Source: Pseudomonas fulva
GTDB lineage: Bacteria > Pseudomonadota > Gammaproteobacteria > Pseudomonadales > Pseudomonadaceae
Length of the DNA stretch: 64,000 bases
NCBI RefSeq assembly: GCF_023517795.1
Contig: NZ_CP082928.1
Coordinates: forward strand, 2,914,001 to 2,978,000
Direction: 5' to 3'
Position 1 is the stretch's first letter. Each line of letters begins with the position of its first letter. The position numbers and the translations under genes are program-made. The notes under the pieces were generated by a model. That model was given only the letters and a program-made list of their open reading frames with translations. It made no database searches and was not told where the DNA came from. This document shows, piece by piece, positions 31,703 through 41,360 of this stretch.

Positions 31703-32854
31703 ATGATGACTACCTCCGCCTTCAAGATCGCCAACAAGCTGCTCACCGGCCAGGGCGCCGTCGAGCAACTGGCACACGAGCTGCCCCGCCTGAAGATCAA
31801 CAATCCGTTGATCGTCAGCGACGCCATCCTGATCAAGTCCGGCACCGTGGATCACGTGCTCAAGCAACTCGGCGAGCGCGCCTACGGCATCTTCGATGGC
31901 GTGGAGCCGGAGCCGGAGATCGCCATCGTCGAGGCCTGCGCCAAGGTGTATCGCGACGGCGGTCACGATGGCCTGATCGGTGTCGGTGGCGGCAGCGCCA
32001 TCGACATCGCCAAGGCAGTTGCCGGCTACGTCGGTCATGACGGCGCGCTGGAAGCGCTGTTCGGCGTCGACCAGATCAAGCGCAAGGGCCCGCCGCTGAT
32101 CGCGATCCCGACCACCGCCGGCACCGGCTCGGAAGTGACCAACGTGTCGATCCTGTCGGACAAGCAGGCGCAGTTGAAAAAAGGCATCGTCAGCGATTAC
32201 CTGCTGCCCGACGTCGCCCTGGTCAGCCCGGTGATGACCCTGACCTGCCCGCGCAGCGTGACCGCCGCCAGCGGCGTCGATGCCCTGGTGCACGCGGTGG
32301 AATCGTACCTGTCGGTGAATGCCTCGCCGATCACCGATGCCCTGGCCATCGGTGCCATCAGGCTGATCGCCAAGGCGCTGCCCAAGGCCTATGCCAACCC
32401 GGCCGACCTCAAGGCGCGGGAAGACATGGCCACCGCCAGCCTGATGGCCGGCATGGCCTTCGGCAACGCCGGGGTCGGCGCCGTGCACGCCCTGGCCTAC
32501 CCGCTGGGCGGGCGCTTCAACATCGCCCATGGGGTCAGCAACGCCTTGCTGCTGCCCTACGTGATGGCCTGGAACAAGCTGGCCTGCGTCGAGCGCATGG
32601 CCGAGATCGCCGCCGCCCTGGGCGTGCAGACCCATGGCCTGAGCGACAAGGCCGCCGCCGACCTGGCCGTCGAGGCCATGGCCGAGCTGTGCGCCAGCGT
32701 CGACATCCCCAAGGGCATGCGCAGCTTCAACGTGCCCGAGGACGCCATCCCGGCGATGGCCGAGGAGGCCAGCAAGATCGACCGCCTGATGCGCAATAAC
32801 CCGCGGCGCCTGACCGCCGGCGACATCGAGCAGATCTACCGCGCCGCCTACTGA
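31703..32854 (+). CDS. Iron-containing alcohol dehydrogenase (candidate 4-hydroxybutyrate dehydrogenase)
   Basis: 383-residue group III (Fe-type) alcohol dehydrogenase. NAD-binding GVGGGSAIDIAK, GTGSEVTN, and metal-ligand regions GVDALVHAVE, NAGVGAVHAL and FNIAHGVSNALL. The neighbours are a permease and a GabD-like dehydrogenase, so oxidation of an omega-hydroxyacid such as 4-hydroxybutyrate to the semialdehyde is the best-fitting role. The substrate is inference; another alcohol is possible. First gene of the sigma54-driven operon. Confidence 0.85.
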   Translation: MMTTSAFKIANKLLTGQGAVEQLAHELPRLKINNPLIVSDAILIKSGTVDHVLKQLGERAYGIFDGVEPEPEIAIVEACAKVYRDGGHDGLIGVGGGSAIDIAKAVAGYVGHDGALEALFGVDQIKRKGPPLIAIPTTAGTGSEVTNVSILSDKQAQLKKGIVSDYLLPDVALVSPVMTLTCPRSVTAASGVDALVHAVESYLSVNASPITDALAIGAIRLIAKALPKAYANPADLKAREDMATASLMAGMAFGNAGVGAVHALAYPLGGRFNIAHGVSNALLLPYVMAWNKLACVERMAEIAAALGVQTHGLSDKAAADLAVEAMAELCASVDIPKGMRSFNVPEDAIPAMAEEASKIDRLMRNNPRRLTAGDIEQIYRAAY

Positions 32855-32878
32855 ATCACCTGCTGCACCTGATGAAAG

Positions 32879-32899
32879 CGCCCCGGTTCCGCCGGGGCG
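32879..32899 (+). other. Intercistronic hairpin after the alcohol dehydrogenase gene
   Basis: 8-bp stem CGCCCCGG/CCGGGGCG with a 5-nt loop and no immediate T-run. The same stem sequence recurs before the gabD-like gene at 34337-34358. Probably an mRNA-stability or partial-termination element. Confidence 0.5.
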
Positions 32900-32939
32900 T
32901 GCTGGTTTACGAACGATACTAATAACACTGGTAATCCAT

Positions 32940-34313
32940 ATGTCCGAACTGCATCAACAAGGCCCGGAAGCGCCTTACACGCCCCTTGGGCCTTTCAAGC
33001 TGCGCCTGCCTTTCATCCACTACCGCTTCGAACTCTCCGACTACATGCAGGGCCTGCTCATGTGCGCGGTGGACCTGGCGGCGATCCCGCTGATGACCGA
33101 GTTTCTCGGCATGCCCTTCGAGGTGGCGCTGGCGGTGGTCATGCTCAACGGCCTGCTGTACCTGGTGCACCATCTGCTCGGCGACCCCGTGGTGCCGGGC
33201 TGGATCACCCCGGCCATCCCCATGCTCATGGCCTATTGCAGCCAGTTCCCGGAGGGCCCGGAGCGGGTGCATGCGCTAATCGCCTTCCAGCTGATGCTGG
33301 GGATATTTTCCATCGGCCTGGGCATGACCGGCATGGCGCGCAAGGTGGTGTCGCTGGTGCCCTCGGCGCTCAAGGCCGGGATCATCATGGGCGCCGGCCT
33401 AAGTGCGGTGGTCACCGTGTTCAAGGAAGGCGGTCGCTTCGACGCCTTTCCGTGGACCATTTCCATCGCCATCGGCGTGGCCTTCTACCTGGTGTTCTCC
33501 CTGCATTTCCAGGAACTGAAGAAGCGCAGCCGCTTCTGGTGGAATTTCGCCAAGCTGGGCATTTTCCCGATCATCCTCCTGGCAGTGATCGTCGCGCCGA
33601 TCTTTGGTGAAGCGCCGTGGCCGAGCATCGAGTGGGGCATCAGCAAGCCGGACTTCGTCACCCTGTGGCAGGAATACACCGTGTTCGGTCTCGGCATGCC
33701 GCCGTTGATGATGTTCCTCACTGCCCTGCCCACGGTGTTGGCCGCCTACCTGGTGGTGTTCGGCGACGTGCTCAGCAACAAGGCGATCCTCGAGGAAGGC
33801 GGCAAGGTGCGCACTGACGAGAAGATCGATTTCAACCCCAACCGCTCGCACCTGATCTTCGGCGGGCGCAATGCCTTCATGAGCGTGTTCGGCCCGGACG
33901 TGGCCATGTGCGGCCCGCAGTGGGCGGCCATGCAGGTGGTGATCACCGAGCGCTTCAAGGGCGGCCCCAAGGCGATGAAGTCCATCTATGGCGGCGTCGG
34001 TTCGTTCCGCTGGGGCACCAACACCGGCCTGCTGCTGTTGCCGGTGGTCACCCTGGTGCAGCCGATCCTCGGCGTGGCGCTGGCGCTGACCCTGCTGATC
34101 CAGGGCTACGTCAGCGTGCGCCTGGGCATCATGGAGGCGCGCAGCCAGCGTGATCTGGGTATCGCCGGGGTGATCGGCGCGGTACTGGCGATCAAGGGCG
34201 CCGCCTGGGCATTCGCCATCGGCCTGGGCCTGTGCGTGCTGATCTACGGCACGCGCTTCTTCCGCGGCGAGAACGACCAGACCTTCAGCAAGGACCTGCC
34301 GCCGGCAGAGTGA
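32940..34313 (+). CDS. Multi-spanning permease, NCS2/SLC23-like (substrate unknown)
   Basis: 457-residue polytopic membrane protein with roughly 11-13 hydrophobic segments (e.g. GWITPAIPMLMAYC, LGIFPIILLAVIVAPIFG). It vaguely resembles nucleobase/ascorbate-type permeases, but I cannot match a characterised member. A loop FGDVLSNKAILEEGGK lies in the middle. Between two dehydrogenases of the same operon it most likely imports their hydroxyacid or related substrate. Confidence 0.7.
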   Translation: MSELHQQGPEAPYTPLGPFKLRLPFIHYRFELSDYMQGLLMCAVDLAAIPLMTEFLGMPFEVALAVVMLNGLLYLVHHLLGDPVVPGWITPAIPMLMAYCSQFPEGPERVHALIAFQLMLGIFSIGLGMTGMARKVVSLVPSALKAGIIMGAGLSAVVTVFKEGGRFDAFPWTISIAIGVAFYLVFSLHFQELKKRSRFWWNFAKLGIFPIILLAVIVAPIFGEAPWPSIEWGISKPDFVTLWQEYTVFGLGMPPLMMFLTALPTVLAAYLVVFGDVLSNKAILEEGGKVRTDEKIDFNPNRSHLIFGGRNAFMSVFGPDVAMCGPQWAAMQVVITERFKGGPKAMKSIYGGVGSFRWGTNTGLLLLPVVTLVQPILGVALALTLLIQGYVSVRLGIMEARSQRDLGIAGVIGAVLAIKGAAWAFAIGLGLCVLIYGTRFFRGENDQTFSKDLPPAE

Positions 34314-34336
34314 CCGCTTTCAACCTCATCAGTACC

Positions 34337-34358
34337 GCCGGGGCGCCAACGCCCCGGC
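34337..34358 (+). other. Intercistronic hairpin before the gabD-like gene
   Basis: 9-bp perfect stem GCCGGGGCG/CGCCCCGGC with a CCAA loop, immediately followed by the TGGAGGAG ribosome site. It shares its stem sequence with the hairpin at 32879-32899. Confidence 0.55.
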
Positions 34359-34372
34359 TGGAGGAGTGACCT

Positions 34373-35827
34373 ATGCAACTCAACGATCCCGATCTGCTGC
34401 GTCACCAGGCCTATATCGACGGCCAGTGGTGCGATGCACCCGATGGCAGCACCACGGAAATCTTCAACCCGGCCAATGGAGAGTCTCTGGGCCGGGTGCC
34501 CAACCTGGGCGCCGAGGAAACTCGCCGCGCCATCGAGGCCGCCCAGGCGGCGCAGCCGGCCTGGCGCGCGCTGACCGCCAGGGAGCGCGCCGCGCGCCTG
34601 CGCACCTGGTACGAGCTGATGCTCGCCAACCAGGACGACCTGGCGCAGATCATGACCGCCGAGCAGGGCAAGCCCCTGGCCGAAGCGCGGGGCGAAGTGC
34701 TCTACGCTGCCTCGTTCATCGAATGGTTCGCCGAGGAAGCCAAGCGCGTCTACGGCGACACCATCCCGGGCCATCAGGCCGACAAGCGGCTGATCGTCAC
34801 CAAGGAGCCGATCGGCGTGGCCGCGGCGATCACGCCGTGGAATTTTCCGGCGGCGATGATCACCCGCAAGGCCGGCCCGGCCCTTGCCGCCGGCTGCGCC
34901 ATGGTGCTCAAGCCGGCGCCGCAGACGCCGTTCAGTGCATTGGCGCTGGCCGTGCTGGCCGAGCGCGCCGGCATTCCGGCCGGCCTGTTCAGCGTGCTGC
35001 CGGCCGATGCCGAGCGCTCCCGCGAAGTGGGCGGCGAGCTGTGCGCCAACCCCATCGTGCGCAAGCTCTCGTTCACCGGCTCCACCGGTGTCGGCATCAA
35101 GCTGATGGAGCAGTGCGCGCCGACCCTCAAGAAGCTGTCCCTGGAACTGGGCGGCAACGCGCCGTTCATCGTCTTCGAGGATGCCGACCTGGATGCGGCG
35201 GTCGAGGGCGCCATGGTCGCCAAGTACCGCAACGCCGGGCAGACCTGCGTATGCGCCAACCGCCTCTACGTGCAGGACGGCGTGTACGACGCCTTCGCCG
35301 AGAAGCTCGCGGCGGCGGTGGCAAAACTCAAGGTCGGCGCGGGGACCGAGGCCGGCGTGACCACCGGCCCGCTGATCGACGCCAATGCCGTGGCCAAGGT
35401 GCAGAGCCATCTGGCCGACGCGCTGGAGAAGGGCGCCAGGGTGCTGCAGGGCGGTCAGGCGCTGGGCGGCAACTTCTTCGCCCCCACCGTATTGGCCGAC
35501 GTGACGCCGCAGATGCGCGTGGCTCGCGAGGAGACCTTCGGCCCACTGGCACCGCTGTTCCGCTTCCGCGACGAAGCCGAAGTGGTGCGTCAGGCCAACG
35601 ACACCGATTTCGGCCTGGCCGGCTACTTCTACACCCGCGACCTGGCCCGCGCCTTCCGTGTCGGCGAGGCGCTGGAGTACGGTATGGTCGGCATCAACAC
35701 CGGGCTGATCTCCAATGAGGTGGCGCCGTTCGGCGGCATCAAGGCTTCCGGCCTGGGCCGCGAAGGCTCCAAGTACGGGCTGGACGAGTACCTGGAGATC
35801 AAATACCTCTGCCTCGGCGGTATCTGA
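34373..35827 (+). CDS. NAD(P)-dependent succinate-semialdehyde dehydrogenase (GabD-like)
   Basis: 484-residue aldehyde dehydrogenase very similar to GabD (PWNFPAAMITRKAGPALAAG, catalytic Glu in LELGGNAPFIVF, catalytic Cys in NAGQTCVCANR, C-terminal VAPFGGIKASGLGREGSKYG). It would oxidise succinate semialdehyde to succinate. A GAGGAG ribosome site precedes the ATG. It is last in the sigma54 operon; Pseudomonas usually has another gabD with gabT, so this could be a pathway-dedicated paralogue. Confidence 0.88.
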   Translation: MQLNDPDLLRHQAYIDGQWCDAPDGSTTEIFNPANGESLGRVPNLGAEETRRAIEAAQAAQPAWRALTARERAARLRTWYELMLANQDDLAQIMTAEQGKPLAEARGEVLYAASFIEWFAEEAKRVYGDTIPGHQADKRLIVTKEPIGVAAAITPWNFPAAMITRKAGPALAAGCAMVLKPAPQTPFSALALAVLAERAGIPAGLFSVLPADAERSREVGGELCANPIVRKLSFTGSTGVGIKLMEQCAPTLKKLSLELGGNAPFIVFEDADLDAAVEGAMVAKYRNAGQTCVCANRLYVQDGVYDAFAEKLAAAVAKLKVGAGTEAGVTTGPLIDANAVAKVQSHLADALEKGARVLQGGQALGGNFFAPTVLADVTPQMRVAREETFGPLAPLFRFRDEAEVVRQANDTDFGLAGYFYTRDLARAFRVGEALEYGMVGINTGLISNEVAPFGGIKASGLGREGSKYGLDEYLEIKYLCLGGI

Positions 35828-35842
35828 CGCACAGGTACGGGC

Positions 35843-35909
35843 TGTGGGAGGGCTTTGCCGCGATTGGCTGGGCGTACGCCAGTCGCTCGCCGCTAGAGCG
35901 GCTCCCACG
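35843..35909. repeat. REP doublet between the gabD-like gene and rpe
   Basis: TGTGGGAGGGCTTTGCCGCG on the left and the inverted GCCGCTAGAGCGGCTCCCAC on the right enclose about 25 bp. Typical Pseudomonas TGTGGGAG REP pair. Confidence 0.75.
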
Positions 35910-35997
35910 GAGCGCAGGGTATAGCAGGGTGGCCCGGGTCGAGCGCAGGCTACGACTTTCCGGCTGAGGCATTTGCCCGCGCCGCCGTCAGGCGGCG

Positions 35998-36026
35998 CTG
36001 CCATCCGGCGCATCTGCCGCTACAAT
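35998..36026 (+). promoter_or_regulatory. Candidate sigma70 promoter of rpe-gph
   Basis: CTGCCA (-35), 17-bp spacer, TACAAT (-10), ending 35 bp before the rpe ATG. The -10 is a 5/6 match. Confidence 0.4.
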
Positions 36027-36061
36027 GCGCGCCACCGTGACCCAGCACTCAGAGGTGCGCC

Positions 36062-36736
36062 ATGCAACCCTTCGCCATCGCCCCGTCGATCCTTTCCGCC
36101 GACTTCGCCCGCCTGGGTGAGGAAGTGGACAACGTACTCGCCGCCGGGGCGGACATCGTCCACTTCGATGTCATGGACAACCATTACGTGCCCAACCTGA
36201 CCATCGGCCCGATGGTCTGCTCGGCGCTGCGCAAGTACGGCATCACCGCGCCCATCGACGCGCACCTGATGGTCAAGCCGGTGGATCGCATCATCGGCGA
36301 CTTCATCGAAGCCGGCGCCTCCTACATCACCTTCCACCCGGAGGCCAGTGAGCACGTCGATCGCTCCCTGCAGTTGATCAAGGCCGGCGGTGCCAAGGCC
36401 GGCCTGGTGTTCAACCCGGCCACCCCGCTGGACGTGCTCAAGTACGTGATGGATAAGGTCGACATGATCCTGTTGATGAGCGTCAACCCCGGCTTCGGCG
36501 GGCAGAAGTTCATCCCCGGCACCCTCGACAAGCTGCGTGAAGCCCGCGCGCTGATCGACGCCAGCGGTCGCGAGATCCGCCTGGAAATAGACGGCGGCGT
36601 GAACGTGCAGAACATCCGCGAGATCGCCGAAGCGGGCGCCGATACCTTCGTCGCCGGCTCGGCGATCTTCAACCAGCCGGACTACAAAGCGGTGATCGAC
36701 GCCATGCGCGCCGAACTGGCCCAGGTGCGTGGATGA
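36062..36736 (+). CDS. rpe: Ribulose-phosphate 3-epimerase
   Basis: Interconverts ribulose-5-phosphate and xylulose-5-phosphate in the pentose phosphate pathway. The 224-residue TIM barrel shows [29 protein letters not shown] and [12 protein letters not shown] metal and phosphate motifs. GAGGTG upstream of the ATG. Overlaps gph by 4 bp. Confidence 0.97.
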   Translation: MQPFAIAPSILSADFARLGEEVDNVLAAGADIVHFDVMDNHYVPNLTIGPMVCSALRKYGITAPIDAHLMVKPVDRIIGDFIEAGASYITFHPEASEHVDRSLQLIKAGGAKAGLVFNPATPLDVLKYVMDKVDMILLMSVNPGFGGQKFIPGTLDKLREARALIDASGREIRLEIDGGVNVQNIREIAEAGADTFVAGSAIFNQPDYKAVIDAMRAELAQVRG

Positions 36737-37413
36737 AACCGCTGCGCGCGCTGTGCGGCGGTGAGCTGCCGCGTCTGGTGATGTTCGACCTGGACGGCAC
36801 CCTGGTCGATTCGGTGCCGGACCTGGCCACCGCCGTCGACCGCATGCTGGTCGAGCTGGGCCGCGAGCCTGCCGGTGTCGAGCGCGTGCGCCAATGGGTC
36901 GGTAACGGCGCTCGCGTTCTGGTGCGCCGCGCCCTGGCCGGTGGCCTGGATCATTCGGCGGTGGGCGAGGCTGAAACCGACGAGGCGCTGGCGCGCTTTC
37001 TCGAACTCTATGCCGACTGCCACGAGTTGATCACCCTGTACCCGGGCGTGCACGAACTGCTCGAAGCCCTCAGCACCGCCGCCGTCGAACTGGCGGTGGT
37101 GACCAACAAGCCGGAGCGTTTCGTCGCGCCGCTGCTGGAGCAGGTCGGCCTTGGTGGTTATTTCCGCTGGATAATCGGCGGCGATACCCTGCCGCAGCAG
37201 AAGCCCGATCCGGCCGCCCTGCTGCAGGTGATGCGCCTGGCAGGCGTCAGCCAGGAACAGTCGCTGTTCGTCGGTGATTCGCGCAGCGACGTGCTGGCGG
37301 CCCGTGCGGCCGGCGTGCCCTGCGTGGCGGTGAGCTACGGCTACAACCATGGCCGCCCGGTGGCCGAGGAACAGCCGCAACTGGTGGTCGATAGCCTCGC
37401 CGAGCTGCTGTAG
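36733..37413 (+). CDS. gph: Phosphoglycolate phosphatase
   Basis: 226-residue HAD hydrolase. Catalytic [11 protein letters not shown], cap domain, VVTNKPE and [10 protein letters not shown] motif IV. It removes 2-phosphoglycolate formed during repair of oxidised DNA ends. The rpe-gph-trpE order is standard in Pseudomonas. Confidence 0.95.
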   Translation: MKPLRALCGGELPRLVMFDLDGTLVDSVPDLATAVDRMLVELGREPAGVERVRQWVGNGARVLVRRALAGGLDHSAVGEAETDEALARFLELYADCHELITLYPGVHELLEALSTAAVELAVVTNKPERFVAPLLEQVGLGGYFRWIIGGDTLPQQKPDPAALLQVMRLAGVSQEQSLFVGDSRSDVLAARAAGVPCVAVSYGYNHGRPVAEEQPQLVVDSLAELL

Positions 37414-37652
37414 AGCGGATGGCGATTTATCGAATCACCGAGGCGTAAGGCGTCGTTCACCACGGCGGGCTAGAGACTCTTCTATTGTGGGAGGACCGGG
37501 GTGCCGGTCGCCAGGAGCGAGGCGAATAGTGCGCCAAGCCATGCCGATCCTGACGCTGGCAACGGCGAGCTGCTTCGCGAGGACGCCCGCTTTGGCGACG
37601 GCGCTGTAGGGCCGAAGAAGGTACCTACAACCGAAGCGCTGACGGCAATCGG

Positions 37653-37681
37653 TTGCTTGCGTCGAGCGGCTGCGCTACCTT
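37653..37681 (+). promoter_or_regulatory. Candidate promoter of trpL-trpE
   Basis: TTGCTT, 17-bp spacer, TACCTT; about 60 bp upstream of the leader peptide ATG. Weak match, supported by position. Confidence 0.35.
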
Positions 37682-37741
37682 GGTCGCTCGTTGTTTCCCC
37701 CTCTTCGAGATGCTCCCGTGGCGGTCACCTGCAAACTCTGG

Positions 37742-37786
37742 ATGAAAGTCGTCAAGGCCCTGGCCCGTTGGCGCTGGCGCGCCTGA
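37742..37786 (+). CDS. trpL: trpE leader peptide (attenuation)
   Basis: 14-residue [17 protein letters not shown] with two Trp codons (37769-37771 and 37775-37777) separated by one Arg codon. The leader of trpGDC at 52700-52744 ends in the same ARWRWRA. Ribosome stalling at these codons when charged tRNA-Trp is scarce would favour trpE expression; attenuation of both trpE and trpGDC has been described in Pseudomonas. A following hairpin GCCGC/GCGGC (37795-37809) is a candidate structure but lacks a clear T-run. Confidence 0.85.
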   Translation: MKVVKALARWRWRA

Positions 37787-37850
37787 CATTCTCTGCCGCC
37801 ATGCGCGGCCCGTTTGCACCCGACCGATTTCTCACGCCACGAGGCTGATC

Positions 37851-39329
37851 ATGATCCACGAAGAATTCCTGCGTTTGGCCGCCGAAGGCTACAACCGCAT
37901 TCCGCTCGCCTGCGAAACCATCGCCGACTTCGACACCCCGCTGTCGATCTACCTGAAGCTCGCCGACGCGCCCAACTCCTACCTGCTCGAATCGGTGCAG
38001 GGCGGCGAGAAATGGGGCCGTTATTCGATCATCGGCCTGCCGGCGCGCACCGTGCTGCGCGTGCACGGCCACCAGGTGGTGATCACCACCGATGGGGTGG
38101 AAGTCGAGCGTCATGACTGTGCCGACCCGCTGGCCTTCGTCGAGGATTTCAAGGCCCGTTATCGGGTGCCGACCATCGCCGGCCTGCCGCGCTTCAATGG
38201 CGGCCTGGTCGGCTACTTCGCCTACGACAGCGTGCGTTACGTCGAGCCCAAACTGGCCGATGGAGTGAACCCCGACGCGCTGGGCACGCCGGATATCCTG
38301 CTCAACGTATCCGATGCGGTGGTGGTGTTCGACAACCTGGCCGGCAAGATGCACGCCATCGTGCTGGCCGACCCGGCCGAAGCCGATGCGTTCGCCCGTG
38401 GTCAGCAGCAGTTGCAGGACATCCTGCACAAGCTGCGTCAGCCGTTCACGCCGCGCCTGGGCGTGGATCTGAACAAGCCGGCGGGCGAAGAGCCGGCGTT
38501 CCGCTCCAGCTTCAGCCGCGAGGATTACGAGCGCTCGGTGGATGCCATCAAGGATTACATCCTGGCCGGCGACTGCATGCAGGTGGTGATTTCCCAGCGC
38601 ATGTCGATCCCCTTCAAGGCCGCGCCCATCGACCTGTACCGTGCGCTGCGCTGTATCAACCCGACGCCGTACATGTACTTCTTCAACTTCGGCGATTTCC
38701 ACGTGGTCGGCTCGTCGCCCGAAGTGCTGGTGCGCGTCGAGGACAACCTGGTCACCGTGCGGCCCATCGCCGGCACCCGCCCGCGTGGTGCCACCGAGGA
38801 GCAGGACCTGGCGCTGGAGGAAGACCTGCTGGCCGATGCCAAGGAAGTCGCCGAGCACCTGATGCTGATCGACCTGGGCCGCAACGACACCGGCCGCGTC
38901 TCGGAAATCGGCTCGGTGAAGCTGACCGAGAAGATGGTCATCGAGCGCTATTCCAATGTCATGCACATCGTTTCCAACGTCACCGGCGAGCTGAAACAGG
39001 GCCTGACCTCGATGGACGCCCTGCGCGCCATCCTGCCGGCCGGCACCCTGTCCGGTGCGCCGAAGATCCGTGCCATGGAAATCATCGACGAACTGGAGCC
39101 GGTCAAGCGTGGCGTCTACGGCGGTGCGGTCGGCTACTACGCCTGGAACGGCAATATGGACACCGCCATTGCGATTCGTACCGCAGTGATCAAGGACGGC
39201 GAGCTGCACGTACAGGCCGGCGCCGGCATCGTCGCCGACTCGGTGCCTGCATTGGAATGGGAAGAAACCCTCAACAAACGCCGGGCCATGTTCAAGGCCG
39301 TGGCCTTGGCGGAGCAGGGCTCGCTCTGA
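37851..39329 (+). CDS. trpE: Anthranilate synthase component I
   Basis: First committed enzyme of tryptophan synthesis (chorismate to anthranilate), working with the TrpG amidotransferase encoded 14 kb away. The 492-residue product has the chorismate-binding domain ([22 protein letters not shown] [31 protein letters not shown]) and an N-terminal Trp-feedback region (ANSYLLES-like PNSYLLESV). GAGG precedes the ATG. Confidence 0.97.
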   Translation: MIHEEFLRLAAEGYNRIPLACETIADFDTPLSIYLKLADAPNSYLLESVQGGEKWGRYSIIGLPARTVLRVHGHQVVITTDGVEVERHDCADPLAFVEDFKARYRVPTIAGLPRFNGGLVGYFAYDSVRYVEPKLADGVNPDALGTPDILLNVSDAVVVFDNLAGKMHAIVLADPAEADAFARGQQQLQDILHKLRQPFTPRLGVDLNKPAGEEPAFRSSFSREDYERSVDAIKDYILAGDCMQVVISQRMSIPFKAAPIDLYRALRCINPTPYMYFFNFGDFHVVGSSPEVLVRVEDNLVTVRPIAGTRPRGATEEQDLALEEDLLADAKEVAEHLMLIDLGRNDTGRVSEIGSVKLTEKMVIERYSNVMHIVSNVTGELKQGLTSMDALRAILPAGTLSGAPKIRAMEIIDELEPVKRGVYGGAVGYYAWNGNMDTAIAIRTAVIKDGELHVQAGAGIVADSVPALEWEETLNKRRAMFKAVALAEQGSL

Positions 39330-39342
39330 TCCGAGCGAATAA

Positions 39343-39372
39343 CAAGAAGGGCAGCCTAGGCTGCCCTTCTTG
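39343..39372. terminator. Bidirectional terminator after trpE
   Basis: Perfect 30-bp palindrome with 15-bp arms (CAAGAAGGGCAGCCT and its complement). It lies 13 bp after the trpE stop, and the minus-strand biotin carboxylase gene also reads toward it. Confidence 0.9.
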
Positions 39373-39402
39373 CTTTCGACTATCGCTGCGCCTAAACCCA
39401 AA

Positions 39403-39493
39403 CCGTAGGGTGGACGGCGCTTTATCCGTCCACCATCAGTTCGGCATGGTGGATGAAAAGAGCGTCGGCTACGCGCCCCGATCCACCCTACGG
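39403..39493. repeat. CCGTAGGGTGGA inverted-repeat element
   Basis: 91-bp element with perfect 12-bp terminal inverted repeats (CCGTAGGGTGGA/TCCACCCTACGG) and two internal hairpins (TGGACGG/CCGTCCA and CCACCAT/ATGGTGG). It lies in the convergent space between trpE and the biotin carboxylase gene. Confidence 0.75.
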
Positions 39494-39533
39494 CTGCCCT
39501 TTCTTTTCAGCACCAAACGCGAGTTGTCTCCAT

Positions 39534-39587
39534 CCTGTGGGAGCGCGCCATGCGCGCGACATCACGGGCATGGCCCGTTCCCACGGG
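39534..39587. repeat. TGTGGGAG-type REP doublet
   Basis: CCTGTGGGAGCGCGCC on the left and the inverted CCCGTTCCCACGGG on the right; a third structured repeat in the same 300-bp convergent gap. Confidence 0.65.
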
Positions 39588-39626
39588 TATAGCCTGGATG
39601 GGGCGCAGCGATACCCGGGGCTTATC

Positions 39627-41360
39627 TCAGCCTTCCAGCTTGGCCAGCGCCGCCCCGGCGTCCAGATAGGCCCCGGCCTGCTCGCGGATGCGCAAGGTTC
39701 CGTCCGCTGGCGCGCTGACCTGGGTTTCCATCTTCATGGCCTCCATCACCGCAATCACCTCACCGGCTTTGACCTGGGCGCAGTCCTCGACCAGCCAGGC
39801 GTGCAGGTTGCCGGAGATCGGTGCGCTGACCAGGCCTTCTTCGGTAGCAGGCGCTGCGGCTTGAGGCGTGGGCTGAGTGTTACCGCCCAATGGCGCCAGG
39901 CCTTGTAGCAGCGCGCCCGGCAGGGCCAGTTCATGGCGCTTGCCGTCGATCTCGAAAAAGGTGCGCAGCACCGCATCGCCGGGCGCCGGCAGGGTGCGCG
40001 GCGCCAGGGTGATCTGCTCGGCGAAGTCGGTCTCGATCCAGCGGGTGTGCACGGCAAAGCGCTCAGGACCGGTGAAATCGTCGTGATCCATCACCGCCCG
40101 GTGGAAGGGCAGCACCGAGGCGATGCCGTCGATCTGGAACTCGGCCAGGGCGCGGCGCGCACGGGCGATCGCCTGTTCGCGAGTGGCGCCGGTGACGATC
40201 AGCTTGGCCATCATCGAGTCGAATGTGCCGGGCACCGTCGAGCCGCTTTCCACACCGCTGTCCAGGCGTACGCCCGGGCCGCTTGGGGCGCGGAATTCGC
40301 TGATCTTGCCAGGAGTGGGCAGAAAGCCCTTGCCGGCATCCTCGGCGTTGATGCGGAACTCGAAGCTGTGACCGCGCGGCATGGGTGTTTCGCTAAAGGA
40401 CAGCGGCAGACCATCAGCAACACGCAACTGCTCGATCACCAGATCGACGCCGGCGGTTTCCTCGGTCACCGGGTGCTCGACCTGCAGGCGGGTGTTCACT
40501 TCCAGGAACGACAGGGTGCCATCGGCGCTGAGCAGGTATTCAACGGTGCCGGCACCGACGTAACCGGCCTTGGCGCAGATGGCTTGGGCAGATTGGTGGA
40601 TGCGCTGGCGCTGCTCATCGGTGATGAACGGTGCCGGTGCCTCTTCCACCAGCTTCTGGTTGCGGCGCTGCAGGGAGCAGTCGCGGGTGCCGACCACCAC
40701 CACGTTGCCATGGCTATCGGCGATCACCTGGGCTTCGATATGCCGTGGGCGGTCGAGGAACTGCTCGACGAAGCACTCGCCGCGGCCAAAGGCGGCCTCG
40801 GCTTCACGCACCGCCGAGGCGTACAGCTCGGCCACTTCGTCCATGCGCCAGGCGACCTTCATGCCGCGCCCGCCACCGCCGAAGGCGGCCTTGATGGCGA
40901 TCGGCAGGCCATGCTGCTCGGCGAACGCCTGTACTTCCGCAGCTGTTTGCACCGGGCCTGGTGTACCCGCCACCAAAGGCGCGCCGACCTGTTGGGCGAG
41001 CTTGCGGGCTTCGACCTTGTCGCCAAGCACGTCGATGGTGTCCGGGTTCGGGCCGATCCAGATCAGCCCGGCGCCTTGCACGGCGCGGGCGAAGTCGGCG
41101 CGCTCGGAGAGAAAGCCGTAGCCGGGGTGCACGGCATCGGCGCCGGCGCGCTTGGCGATGGCCAGCAGTTTGTCGATGTTCAGGTAGGTGTCGGCCGGGC
41201 GCTCGCCATCGAGCCCATAGGCTTCGTCGGCGTGGCGCACATGCGGGGCGTCGATGTCGGCATTGGCATACACGGTTACGGAGCCCACACCGTAATCACG
41301 GCAGGCGCGGGCGATGCGCACGGCGATTTCACCACGGTTGGCGATCAATACTTTTTTCAT
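39627..41360 (-). CDS. Biotin carboxylase / BCCP subunit of a lactam-carboxylase-like system
   Basis: 577-residue protein. N-terminal biotin carboxylase (starts [23 protein letters not shown]-grasp loop [25 protein letters not shown]), then a linker and a C-terminal biotinyl domain with VMEAMKMET, where Lys is the biotin site. It resembles AccC-like carboxylases but is too long for AccC alone. It lies last in an operon with a KipI-KipA-type carboxyltransferase fusion (4-bp overlap), PxpA and a DUF1445 protein, so it probably supplies carboxybiotin for ring opening of a lactam or amide. Confidence 0.85.
   Translation of the reverse strand: MKKVLIANRGEIAVRIARACRDYGVGSVTVYANADIDAPHVRHADEAYGLDGERPADTYLNIDKLLAIAKRAGADAVHPGYGFLSERADFARAVQGAGLIWIGPNPDTIDVLGDKVEARKLAQQVGAPLVAGTPGPVQTAAEVQAFAEQHGLPIAIKAAFGGGGRGMKVAWRMDEVAELYASAVREAEAAFGRGECFVEQFLDRPRHIEAQVIADSHGNVVVVGTRDCSLQRRNQKLVEEAPAPFITDEQRQRIHQSAQAICAKAGYVGAGTVEYLLSADGTLSFLEVNTRLQVEHPVTEETAGVDLVIEQLRVADGLPLSFSETPMPRGHSFEFRINAEDAGKGFLPTPGKISEFRAPSGPGVRLDSGVESGSTVPGTFDSMMAKLIVTGATREQAIARARRALAEFQIDGIASVLPFHRAVMDHDDFTGPERFAVHTRWIETDFAEQITLAPRTLPAPGDAVLRTFFEIDGKRHELALPGALLQGLAPLGGNTQPTPQAAAPATEEGLVSAPISGNLHAWLVEDCAQVKAGEVIAVMEAMKMETQVSAPADGTLRIREQAGAYLDAGAALAKLEG

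Larger units (their letters stand above)
37414..37850. other. trpE upstream and leader region
   Basis: 437 bp with no gene larger than the leader peptide. A lone TGTGGGAG half-REP occurs near 37487. The promoter candidate (37653-37681), leader peptide (37742-37786) and a hairpin (37795-37809) are described separately. Confidence 0.6.
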
